NCBI GenBank assembly: GCA_026397895.1 | Contig: JAPLTZ010000376.1 | Location: 1 to 11,096 of the forward strand | Source: Verrucomicrobiota bacterium | GTDB taxonomy: Bacteria > Verrucomicrobiota > Verrucomicrobiia > Limisphaerales > JAFMIX01 | Direction: 5' to 3' | DNA: 11,096 nucleotides | Part shown: one piece after another, positions 1 to 8,000 of the stretch | How the letters are laid out: each line of letters begins with the position of its first letter | Position numbering within the stretch: position 1 is the stretch's first letter | Notes under the pieces: model-generated | What the model was told of the DNA's origin: nothing | Seen by the model: the letters and a program-made list of their open reading frames with translations, nothing else | Database searches by the model: none | Program-made: the position numbers and the translations under genes

Positions 1-1559
1 CCCGTTTGATCAAGATGGGCGCGGGCAACCTGACTTTGTCCGGCGACAACAACACCTACAGCGGCGCCACCTGGGTCAACGGCGGCACACTGACGGTGCT
101 GGGCTCCATCACCACCAGCCCGGTGACGAACTATGCCGGCACGACGTTGGCGGGCACGGGGTATTTGGGCGGCGTGGTGGACATGGAAGCCGGCAGCACT
201 CTCTCGCCCGGCGTGAACGATTACGGCATGATGACCTGCGCCGGCGACCTGTTCTTCAACGGCGGCACCAACGTCGTGGAAATCAGCACCACGAATTTGG
301 ACCAGATCACCGTCGGTGGGCGGCTGCACCTCATCTCCGGCGCCGTGCGGCTGGTGGTCCGCGAGCCGCTGCCCAACGGCACTTACAAACTCATCGGCTC
401 CAACCTTTCGCTCGACGGCAGCGCGGCCAACATCAGCCTGAGCGGCTTCTCGCAGCCCGGCCAGATTGCGCGCCTCTCGGACGCGGTCGGCGGCGAACTT
501 GACCTCGTCGTTGAACCTGTGGGCAGCGCGAATCTGGTCTGGACCACCGTGGGAGTCGCGCAGGACAACCTTTGGAACATCGTCACCTCCATCAACTGGA
601 CGAACGATTCCGGCATGACCACCTTCCACACCGGCGACCACGTCACCTTCGACGATTCCGGTGCGGCCAATTCGCCCGTTGACCTCCGCGCGCTCGTCGA
701 ACCCTCGTCCATCCTCGTGACCGGGTCGAACGCCTACGCCTTCACCGCCACCACCGGCGCGGGCAGGATTTCCGGCACGAACAGCACCCTCACCGTGACG
801 GGGACGGGCAGCCTGACGGTCGGCATGGTGAACGACTTCGGCGGTGTGACCACGATCGGCAGCGGCGCCACGCTGAACGTCGGCACCGGCAACTCCGCCA
901 GCCTCGGCACCGGCAGCATCACGAACAGCGGCGCACTGGTGTTCAACCAGACCAACGTCCTTGCCCTCGGCGACATCAGCGGTCCCGGCAGCCTGACCAA
1001 GAACGGCGGCAGCACGCTCACGCTCACCAGCAACTACACCTACACCGGCAGCACCACCATCGGCGCCGGCGCGACGCTCCAAGTCGGCACCAACGGCAGC
1101 ACCGGCCCGCTGCTCGGCGCGGTGGTTGCCAACGGCACTCTGACCATGAACCAGTCCGGCAGTCTGACCATGGACAAGAACATCAGCGGCTCGGGCACCT
1201 TCATCAAAAACGGAACTTCCGAAATGACACTCGGTGGCACGAACACCTACCAGGGCAACACCTACATCAACAACGGCACGCTGAAACTGGGAGCATCGGA
1301 AGTCATCCCCGATGCCGTCGCCGTTCCCGGCAGCGTGGGCTGGCTCATCCTGGATGGCGGCGCGACCACTGCCGGCACTTTGGACCTGAACGGACATGAT
1401 GACTCGGTGAATCTGCTCATCGGCGCCACCGGCACGGTGTTGGGACCTTCGGCAACGACTTTGGCAGCCCCAGCACGACTTACAACGGCCTGGTCACCGA
1501 AAATCTGGCCGGCGGCAAGATTGCCCTGGTCAAGCGCGGCGCCAGCACGAACGTGCTGA
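1..1559 (+). CDS. PATR-repeat (autotransporter-associated beta-strand) surface protein, middle part; 5'-truncated by window and frameshifted
   Basis: The open frame runs from base 3 (first codons RLIK, then MGAGNLTLSG), so the gene starts upstream of the window and the first ATG here is not a real start. Copies of the PATR motif (L-x-K-x-G-x-G-x-L-T-L-x-G-x-N-x-Y-x-G-x-T-x-V-x-x-G-T-L) lie at about 9-98, 990-1089 and 1197-1292. Between the first two, one cassette ends (GTYKLIGSNLSLDG near 381-420) and a new one opens near 531 with a Trp-rich header containing NLWNIVTSINW. This is a repetitive beta-helix-like passenger, expected to be exported and extracellular or surface-bound; its ligand or activity cannot be told. 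The true frame ends near 1441. After that this frame turns into Ala/Pro/Trp-rich nonsense up to the stop at 1559, while homology continues in the frame of the next fragment. No enzymatic motif is visible. Annotated alone it would look like a complete C-terminus, which is misleading. Confidence 0.8.
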   Translation, partial: RLIKMGAGNLTLSGDNNTYSGATWVNGGTLTVLGSITTSPVTNYAGTTLAGTGYLGGVVDMEAGSTLSPGVNDYGMMTCAGDLFFNGGTNVVEISTTNLDQITVGGRLHLISGAVRLVVREPLPNGTYKLIGSNLSLDGSAANISLSGFSQPGQIARLSDAVGGELDLVVEPVGSANLVWTTVGVAQDNLWNIVTSINWTNDSGMTTFHTGDHVTFDDSGAANSPVDLRALVEPSSILVTGSNAYAFTATTGAGRISGTNSTLTVTGTGSLTVGMVNDFGGVTTIGSGATLNVGTGNSASLGTGSITNSGALVFNQTNVLALGDISGPGSLTKNGGSTLTLTSNYTYTGSTTIGAGATLQVGTNGSTGPLLGAVVANGTLTMNQSGSLTMDKNISGSGTFIKNGTSEMTLGGTNTYQGNTYINNGTLKLGASEVIPDAVAVPGSVGWLILDGGATTAGTLDLNGHDDSVNLLIGATGTVLGPSATTLAAPARLTTAWSPKIWPAARLPWSSAAPARTC

Positions 1560-2641
1560 CGTCGGCGAACAGCTACAGCGGGGGAACATTTATCTCGGGC
1601 GGCCTGCTGCGGATCTCGAACGGCACGGCGCTCGGGAGCGGCCTGTTAACATTGAGCAACAACGCGACGTTCGCCTTCGGTCCGGACGGTGCCGGAAATT
1701 CCATGTTCGTCGGCAACAGCATCTTCACCGCACCCGGTGCCACAGCCACAATCACCTCGTCGCTCGTGTCCAGCACCCTCAGTGGCTTGTTCACTTCCGG
1801 CGACGGCAACAGCACGAATGTATTCACCGGAAACGTCTCGATCTCCTCCAGTGCCACCAAGCAGTTCAACTCCTTCACCGGCACGGTGCTGGTGGCTGCC
1901 AGCAGTCAGTTGCGGTTCTCCTCGTCCACCCTCAGCGTGAATGGCGGCGACAACACCACGTTCGTCGTCGAAGGCTACATCAACACGCGCAACGGCACCG
2001 GCAACGCCGCCAACTCCGGCGTTTCGCTCGGCGCGCTCTCCGGTTCGGGCGCGCTCGAAGGCGCTGGCAATGCGGCTGGCAACGGGGTTTACACGATTGG
2101 TGCCAAGGGGATTGATTCCACCTTCGCCGGCATCGTGAAGGACGGGAGCCAGGGCAATCTGGGCATCGTCAAGGTGGGCGCGGCCAAACTGACCTTGAGC
2201 GGAACGGTCACCAACACCGGCAGCATGACGGTCAACGCCGGCACGCTGGCGCTGGTCGAGCCGGTTTCGTTGGATAACAGCGCGACCCTCAAACTCGGGG
2301 CGAGCACGGCCACCATTGACATCTCCGGACGAACGGACGGCACGCTCAACCTCGGTGGTTTGAAGGCGCAGGCTTTGAGCGGCATCGGCAACATCACCGG
2401 CAATCTGTCTGTGGCGGCCAATTCCTCCGTCAGTGTCGGTTTGGGCAACTTGAACGTGACCGGCTCCGCCACGCTCAACGGTTCCGTCACCCTGCAACTC
2501 AACCGCACCAATGCGGCCACGCATTCGGAAATCATCGCCGCCGGCATCGCCGTGGGCGGTTCGCTGACGGTGCAGAACACCGGCCATTGCGGTGATCAAT
2601 CCGATCAACACCAACCGGCCGCCGCTTTTGAGCAGCTTTGA
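1553..2641 (+). CDS. PATR-repeat surface protein, continuation after a -1 frameshift
   Basis: This is the same protein as the upstream fragment, shifted by one base. The frame is already meaningful from 1442 (GTFGNDFGSPSTTYNGLV), well before the nominal ATG at 1553, so that ATG is an artefact of the frameshift and has no signal peptide behind it. PATR motifs lie at about 1517-1618 (KIALVKRG, then SYSGGTFISGG) and 2162-2254 (GIVKVGAAKLTLSG). The segment after 2255 has the usual end-of-cassette beta strands (GNLSVAANSSVSVGLGNLNV, then GSLTVQNTG near 2558-2584). The last residues after QNTG (HCGDQSDQHQPAAAFEQL) are out of frame: the genuine sequence resumes one frame over in the next fragment. 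Low-complexity Gly/Ser/Thr/Asn content, without catalytic motifs or hydrophobic segments, fits a passenger-type beta solenoid. Whether the break is a real mutation or a sequence error cannot be decided here. Confidence 0.78.
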   Translation: MLTSANSYSGGTFISGGLLRISNGTALGSGLLTLSNNATFAFGPDGAGNSMFVGNSIFTAPGATATITSSLVSSTLSGLFTSGDGNSTNVFTGNVSISSSATKQFNSFTGTVLVAASSQLRFSSSTLSVNGGDNTTFVVEGYINTRNGTGNAANSGVSLGALSGSGALEGAGNAAGNGVYTIGAKGIDSTFAGIVKDGSQGNLGIVKVGAAKLTLSGTVTNTGSMTVNAGTLALVEPVSLDNSATLKLGASTATIDISGRTDGTLNLGGLKAQALSGIGNITGNLSVAANSSVSVGLGNLNVTGSATLNGSVTLQLNRTNAATHSEIIAAGIAVGGSLTVQNTGHCGDQSDQHQPAAAFEQL

Positions 2642-2825
2642 TGGCACGACCCTGTCCTTGAGCTGGCCGACGAACTCGGGTTGGACTTTGCAGATGCAGA
2701 CCAACAACATGGTCACCGGCTTGAGCACCAACTGGGTGGACGTGCCGGGCAGCGCTGGCATCACTTCCACCAACATCACAGTGAATCCGGCTTTGCCCAC
2801 GGTATTCTACCGCCTGAAATACTGA
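2592..2825 (+). pseudogene. C-terminal tail of the PATR-repeat protein, separated by a second frame break
   Basis: This short frame (IAVINPINTNRPP from about 2586, stop at 2823-2825) is the C-terminus of the same protein rather than a separate gene. The GTG at 2592 has no ribosome-binding site. The tail is about 65 residues, beta-rich, with LSLSWP, a central STNW and a terminal FYRLKY. It parallels the last 70 residues of the large PL4 protein in this window, which end FYRLIMP. In that protein the element corresponding to GSLTVQNTG is followed by about 44 residues (GDSFQLFSAANYFGTF and onward) before the tail; here they are absent, so the join looks like a deletion as well as a frame change. 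The role of the tail is unknown; surface anchoring or sorting is my guess. The stop lies 32 bases before the pseudopilin start. Confidence 0.7.
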
Positions 2826-2857
2826 CCGCAGTCAAACGCGCCCCGATCAAATCCATT

Positions 2858-3643
2858 ATGAAAACAAACTCAAACCAGCCTGAAGGTTACAAGGCCTTCA
2901 CCTTGATTGAACTCTTGGTCGTCATCGCCATCATCGCCATTCTGGCGGGACTGCTGCTCCCCGCGCTGGCCGGTGCCAAAGAGAAGGCGCTGCGAATCTC
3001 CTGCGCCAACAATCTGCGGCAGATGGGACTGGGCTCGATGATGTATGCGGATGACAACGGCGGGCTTTTTCCCAAGTGGCGTGATGGCCAGGCTGCCAAT
3101 CTGGAAGACAACATGTCGGCGCCCCAAAACTATTCCCGTTATATTGGCAGTGCGACGGCAGCCAATACCCAAGTCACCCCGGAAACTCTCGCTGGCCCGC
3201 AAAACACGGGCTATCTTTACAAGAGCAAATTCCTGGGAGCGGCGTCGCTGTTTTGCCCGTCGCTGAAAGAGGGGCCTTACAGTCCGGCGAGCTATTCGAC
3301 CCCGGCGTTCATGTCGTCGGATGGCGGAAACGTTCTGCGGGGCGCGTATTTTTACAACCCGCGGGTCACCAGCACGAACACATCCGTTGCGTTCAATACG
3401 CGCCGGAAGTATCGGAAGAACAGCGAAGTTGAAGCGCATCGGCTTTTTGCCACCGATGTCATCGTTGGCAGCAGCACGTCCTATGGCTTTGCTCACGCCA
3501 GATCAAAGGGAGTGAACGTGCTTTACACCGACGGCGCGGTGGCGTTCTCCGGCGATGCGGTAACATGGGCATATCTGACGTCCATTACCGGTGACGATTA
3601 CCTGCTGTTCGACCGGGGATTTAACATGCTTGAAAAGCACTGA
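2858..3643 (+). CDS. Type II secretion/type IV pilus-like pseudopilin with prepilin cleavage site
   Basis: A 261-residue protein beginning MKTNSNQPEGYK and then AFTLIELLVVIAIIAILAG. This is a class III prepilin leader: Ala13 at -1, Phe14 at +1, Glu18 at +5, and a hydrophobic helix of about 20 residues that would hold it in the inner membrane and later pack into a pseudopilus. It would be processed by a prepilin peptidase, not seen here. The globular part has the ISCANNLRQMGLGSMMYADD stretch common in Verrucomicrobiota and Planctomycetota pseudopilins. Near its end is HARSKGVNVLYTDGAV (His213, Asp225-Gly226), a variant of the H-X9-DG motif with 11 spacer residues. I chose the ATG at 2858, not the longer frame from 2681, because 2681-2825 overlaps the upstream tail and the leader starts properly at 2858. 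No clear Shine-Dalgarno is visible. Such genes occur in many copies near secreted-protein genes in these phyla; the cargo or partner is unknown. Confidence 0.9.
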   Translation: MKTNSNQPEGYKAFTLIELLVVIAIIAILAGLLLPALAGAKEKALRISCANNLRQMGLGSMMYADDNGGLFPKWRDGQAANLEDNMSAPQNYSRYIGSATAANTQVTPETLAGPQNTGYLYKSKFLGAASLFCPSLKEGPYSPASYSTPAFMSSDGGNVLRGAYFYNPRVTSTNTSVAFNTRRKYRKNSEVEAHRLFATDVIVGSSTSYGFAHARSKGVNVLYTDGAVAFSGDAVTWAYLTSITGDDYLLFDRGFNMLEKH

Positions 3644-3695
3644 AGCGCGGGCATGACGCCCGGTTTCAAACAGCACACATTTTTTGGTTGCCAGC

Positions 3696-3699
3696 AGGA
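3696..3699 (+). promoter_or_regulatory. Ribosome-binding site AGGA that decides the GH28 start
   Basis: AGGA at 3696-3699 sits six bases before the ATG at 3706, a normal Shine-Dalgarno distance. It abuts the alternative ATG at 3700 directly and lies downstream of the TTG at 3688, so it favours 3706 as the start. The resulting N-terminus gives a regular signal peptide. Confidence 0.5.
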
Positions 3700-3705
3700 A
3701 TGAAT

Positions 3706-5040
3706 ATGAATTTGAGACACGCCAGAATGTTTGACGGGATTGTCCGCCATGCGGCGGCATTCCTGTTCGTGACGCTGGTGCTGGCGGTTCGGGCGGAACA
3801 GTGTGACATCACGCGATTCGGTGCGGTCGGGGACGGCAAGACGCTCAACACCAAAACCATTCAGGCCGCGATTGATCGCTGCGCCGCGTCCGGCGGCGGC
3901 ACGGTGGTCGTTCCCAAAGGCGTGTTCGTCACGGGCTCCATTTTTCTGAAGCAGGGCGTCAACCTGTCCGTCGGAAAAAACGCCGTCCTCAAAGGCTCGC
4001 AGAACACCAACGATTATCCGTGGATTGACACGCGCATCGCCGGGCTGGAAATGAAATGGCCCGCCGCGCTCGTCAACGCCGATGGCGTCACCAATCTTCA
4101 GATTTCCGGCGCGGGCACGATTGACGGTTCGGGCGAAAGCTGGTGGCAGGATTACTGGCGCGTGCGGGCGCTGGAAAAAGACGGGATTGACCCGCATTTC
4201 AAAGTGGCCCGCCCCCGCCTTGTCCACATCATCCGCTCTGAAAAAGTCCTCGTGAAAGACGTGACCCTCAAGGATTCCGCCTTCTGGAATCTGCAGCTCA
4301 CCTATTGCGACGGCGTGGAAGTGCGCGGCGTGAAAGTCCGCGTCACCGGGGGCAAGGTGCGCGCCGCCAGCACCGACGGCATTGACGTGGACTCGACCCG
4401 CAACGTCCTCATCGCCGACTGCGACATTGAATGCGACGACGACGGCATCTGCCTGAAATCGGGCCGCGACGCCGACGGCCTGCGCGTGAACCGCCCCACG
4501 GAGAACGTGATCATCCGCAACTGCCGTGTGACCCGCGCCGCCGGGTTGGTGGTCATCGGCAGCGAAACTTCGGGCGGCATCCGGCATGTTCGGGTGGAAG
4601 ATTGCTTTGCCGGCAGCGGTTGCAGCGAGGTGGTGCGGTTCAAGACGCGCATGGGCCGCGGCGGCGTCGTGGAGGACATCGTTTACGAGAACATCCAGGC
4701 CGATGGCGTGCGGCAGGTGTTCAACTTCAACATGGATTCGTTCGCGACAACGTGGTTGCCGGAAGAATTTCGAGCTCCGGTGTCGGAGGAGCTGGGCCGG
4801 CCGGTCTTCCGTGACATCACTGTGCGCAACCTGACCGCCAAAAATTGCGAGGCCGCCGGCCACATCGTGGGTCTGTTGGAAAGCCCCATCATCAATCTGA
4901 CGCTGGAAAATGTGGACATCCGCAATGCGGAGAAGGGTTTCAGCGTCAGGAACACTCGGCAGTTCCTGTGCAAAAATGTGAAGCTGAACGGCAAGCCGTT
5001 CGTCGCGCCTGCCGAAATAAGCGTGGGAATGAACCGCTGA
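3706..5040 (+). CDS. Secreted GH28 glycoside hydrolase (polygalacturonase/rhamnogalacturonase-type pectinase)
   Basis: A 444-residue protein. Residues 1-30 form a signal peptide: basic start, core AAAFLFVTLVLAV, likely cleavage after Ala30, so it acts in the periplasm or outside. The GH28 N-terminal signature follows (ITRFGAVGDGKTLNTKTIQA, about 34-53), then the right-handed beta-helix. Of the four family motifs, motif I (NTD) is S222-T223-D224, motif II keeps its acids as D244-D245-D246, and motif IV (RIK) is R311-F312-K313. Motif III (GHG) is A278-A279-G280, so the usual His is missing, followed by the conserved VIGSE. The family hydrolyses alpha-1,4-galacturonan or rhamnogalacturonan by inversion using the Asp residues. 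The changed motif III and the adjacent PL4 lyase gene make a rhamnogalacturonan-type substrate more likely than plain homogalacturonan, by inference. The PL4 gene begins 19 bases after its stop, suggesting one transcript. Family assignment is secure; exact specificity is not. Confidence 0.92.
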   Translation: MNLRHARMFDGIVRHAAAFLFVTLVLAVRAEQCDITRFGAVGDGKTLNTKTIQAAIDRCAASGGGTVVVPKGVFVTGSIFLKQGVNLSVGKNAVLKGSQNTNDYPWIDTRIAGLEMKWPAALVNADGVTNLQISGAGTIDGSGESWWQDYWRVRALEKDGIDPHFKVARPRLVHIIRSEKVLVKDVTLKDSAFWNLQLTYCDGVEVRGVKVRVTGGKVRAASTDGIDVDSTRNVLIADCDIECDDDGICLKSGRDADGLRVNRPTENVIIRNCRVTRAAGLVVIGSETSGGIRHVRVEDCFAGSGCSEVVRFKTRMGRGGVVEDIVYENIQADGVRQVFNFNMDSFATTWLPEEFRAPVSEELGRPVFRDITVRNLTAKNCEAAGHIVGLLESPIINLTLENVDIRNAEKGFSVRNTRQFLCKNVKLNGKPFVAPAEISVGMNR

Positions 5041-5059
5041 ATCCGCGTCCGTGCCGCCG

Positions 5060-8000
5060 ATGATAACCAGGCTGTTCATTTGCGCTGCCGTATTTTTTTC
5101 GGCGGTTGCCGGCCTCGCCAATCTTCCCGGCGGCGGCACGAACGGCGCGAACGTCACCCTCACCGACAGCGGCAGCACCGTGACGCTCGCCAACGGCATC
5201 GTCTCCGTCGTCATCACCAAGTCCACCGGCGTCATCAGCACGATCAATTACACGTTCAACAACACCGGCAGCGCCCAGACCGTCAACGTCCTCTCCGGCG
5301 GCTACAGCGGTGGAAAATTTTATTGGGAGAACAGCTCGGACCTTGGGCCGGCGTTTACTTACGCGGTGGTGGCCAATCCGACGAACAACGGCGGCAATTA
5401 CGCCGAGGTCGTGCTCACAGCCTCCGGCTCGGGGAACGTCTCCAACATCGTGATGGAGGCGCATTACTCGATGCTGCGCGGCAACTCGGGGTTCTACGTC
5501 ACGCCCATCTGGATTCACCGCAATACGGACTTCGCCTTCAGCATGGGCGAGTGCCGCGACAACATCTACTCCGGCTCCATCTTCAACTGGATGACCGTGG
5601 ACGCCACGCGCAACAAGCTCATGCCCGTCTATTCAGGCTCCGCCATCGGCGTGGACAGCGCCCCGGTGGAATGTTCGCTCTGGACCAACGGCATCTACGC
5701 CGGCCAATACGAGGACAAATACAAATACACCGCCGACTACGGCCTGCTGCGCGCGTGGGGCTGGAGCAGTGTTGGCTCCGGCGGCAAGAACGTCGGCCTC
5801 TGGGACGTGGCGGGGAGTTTTGAATACATGGCCAGCGGGCCGATGCGGCGCGAACTGGTCTGCCACATGGGGAGGACCATCCTCAACACGCCGCACGGCG
5901 GGCACTACGGCTTCTGCACCGATTCGACGTGGGACGACGGCGAAGTCTGGGCCAAGGTCTGCGGCCCGCACTTCATCTATTGCAACGCCATCACGAACAC
6001 CATCACCGCCACCAACACCGCGGCGCAGACGCTCTACTCCGACGCGCTCACCCAGGCCGACGCCGAAACCGCCGCGTGGCCGTATTCCTGGTTCACCAAT
6101 TCCAACTATGCGCCCGCCGCGCAACGCGGCACGGTTACTGGGAAAATCGTTATCTCCGACACCAACAATCCCAATGCCAGCGCCTCCAATCTCTGGGTTG
6201 GCGTCGAGGTGCAGCCGGTCACGAATAGCACCATCACCTATGATTTTCAAAAGTGGTATAAGCCGTATCATTTCTGGACCAAAACCGATTCCAACGGCAA
6301 CTTCACCATCCCCGACGTCATCGCGACGACCAATTACACGCTCTACGCGTTTGGTCCGGGCGCGGCAGGCACGTTCCAATCGCAGGCTCAGAAAGGTGGT
6401 AGCGCGCCGAACGAATTGAACATCCCCGCCTCGCCGTTCAGCGTCACCGTCCCCGCCGGCGCGACGACCAATCTGGGCAACGTGATGTGGACGCCGTTCC
6501 GCGTCGGCCCTACAGTTTTTGAAATTGGTTATCCCGACCGCACCGCCGGCAAATTCCGCCACGGCGAAGACTGGTGGGTGGGCGACATTGGCCCGAGCGC
6601 ATCCGCGCCCAGCCCCGTCTGGAGCAAGTTTCTGGAATACGCCTACGATTTCCCGAACGGGCCGAATTACGTCGTCGGCCAGAGCCGCTGGACGACAGAC
6701 TGGAATTTTATTCAGCCCGTCGTCATCAACAACACGGGCGCTTACGATCCGTGGGTCAACAACAACGGCACCGCCTCGACCATTACCTTCAACTTGCCAG
6801 CCGCACCAGCGAGCAACGGGTCGCTTTACATTGCTACTGCATCATCTTACCAAGGCCCGCTGATTGTCCGCGTCAACGATCATGATATTGCCGGCGCCAA
6901 TGGCTTCGATCCGGACTACGACAATTCGGGTAGCGGCAGCGACGCATCCATCCGCGAAGGTATCCACGGGCTTTTCGCCGACAACCGGCTCAGCGTATCC
7001 AGCAGTTATTTTAAAGCGGGACAGAACACAATATACATCAACATGCGCAAAGGCGGCTACTTGGCGAACCACTCGATGTATGATTACCTTCGCCTTGAAC
7101 TGCCCGGCTACGTCCCGCCGCCGCCGGCGAGCGCAACGGCATTTGCCGGTAACAACCGCAACCTCATCTCCTGGCCGGTGCAACCCGGCGCGACCAGCTA
7201 CAACATCTTCCGCTCAACCACCAGCGGCAGCGGCTACGTTTCCCTCACCAACGGCGTCATCGGGCCGGTCTGCGGCAGCGGCTGGAATAACGCCATCTGG
7301 CTCGATACCACCGCCGCGAATGGCACGACCTACTATTACGTCGTGCGCTCCGTCAACCCCGTCGGCAGCAGCACCAATTCGCCTGAAGTTGGTGTGACGC
7401 CGAATGCCGGCTTTTCCGCCGCCGCGCCCGCCGCGCCGACCAACCTCGTCGTCTCCGCCGTCGCGCACCAGAGCGTGACGTTGAACTGGAGCGCCGTTTC
7501 CAACGCGAATTTCTACACCGTGTATCGCTCGACGCTATTCAACAACGGCGGCGGCGCATCGAATGTTCTGGGGATGATTGTGCTGGCGAACAATGTGACC
7601 AACGGCAGCTACACCGACACCTCACCGACCGACGGCACTATCCACAGCTACGTCGTTAGCGCCACTGGCACGGGCGGCACCAGCACCAATTCAGCCGCTG
7701 CCGTTGCTGTGCCGAAGCCGGCGCCGCCGTCCTCGCTGCCGCCATCGCTCTACATCACCTCCGTCATCACCACGAACCCCTCGCAGGATATCACGCTCAC
7801 CTGGAACGCTGTGGCCGGCGCAGCGGGTTACGCAATTTATCGCGCCACGAGTTCGGGTGGCCCCTTCACCTTAATCCAGAGTGTCGGCACAACGAGCTAC
7901 ATCAACTGGGGCATGGCGACCAACACAACTTATTATTATCGCGTCGTGGCGTTGAATGCGGGCGGCATATCGGCCTACGCCACGAATCTGATCAATCCCA

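Noticed and set aside
1436..1450. Programmed ribosomal frameshift as the explanation of the first frame break
   Set aside because: No X-XXY-YYZ slippery heptamer and no convincing downstream stem or pseudoknot was seen; a one-base loss in a G run explains it more simply.
1646..2800. 384-codon open frame on the - strand opposite the PATR gene
   Set aside because: The sense strand carries clear PATR motifs; the antisense product is Arg/Gly/Ala-rich and featureless, as expected for a shadow frame.
2681..2857. Upstream extension of the pseudopilin frame to an ATG at 2681
   Set aside because: The extra 59 residues are His/Gln-rich, overlap the C-terminal tail of the preceding gene in another frame, and would put a long stretch before the prepilin leader; the ATG at 2858 gives a normal leader.
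3648..3685. Possible terminator: CGGGC/GCCCG hairpin at 3648-3662 and a T6 run at 3680-3685
   Set aside because: The stem has only five pairs and the T run is 17 bases away, so it does not form a standard intrinsic terminator.
5051..5059. GTG start of the PL4 gene at 5051
   Set aside because: It adds only three residues, has no better ribosome-binding site, and the ATG at 5060 gives a cleaner signal peptide.
3598..5247. 549-codon open frame on the - strand opposite the GH28 gene
   Set aside because: It lies antisense to a well-supported GH28 gene, is His/Ala/Asp-rich without domain motifs or a signal peptide, and is explained by the GC-rich codon bias of the sense gene.
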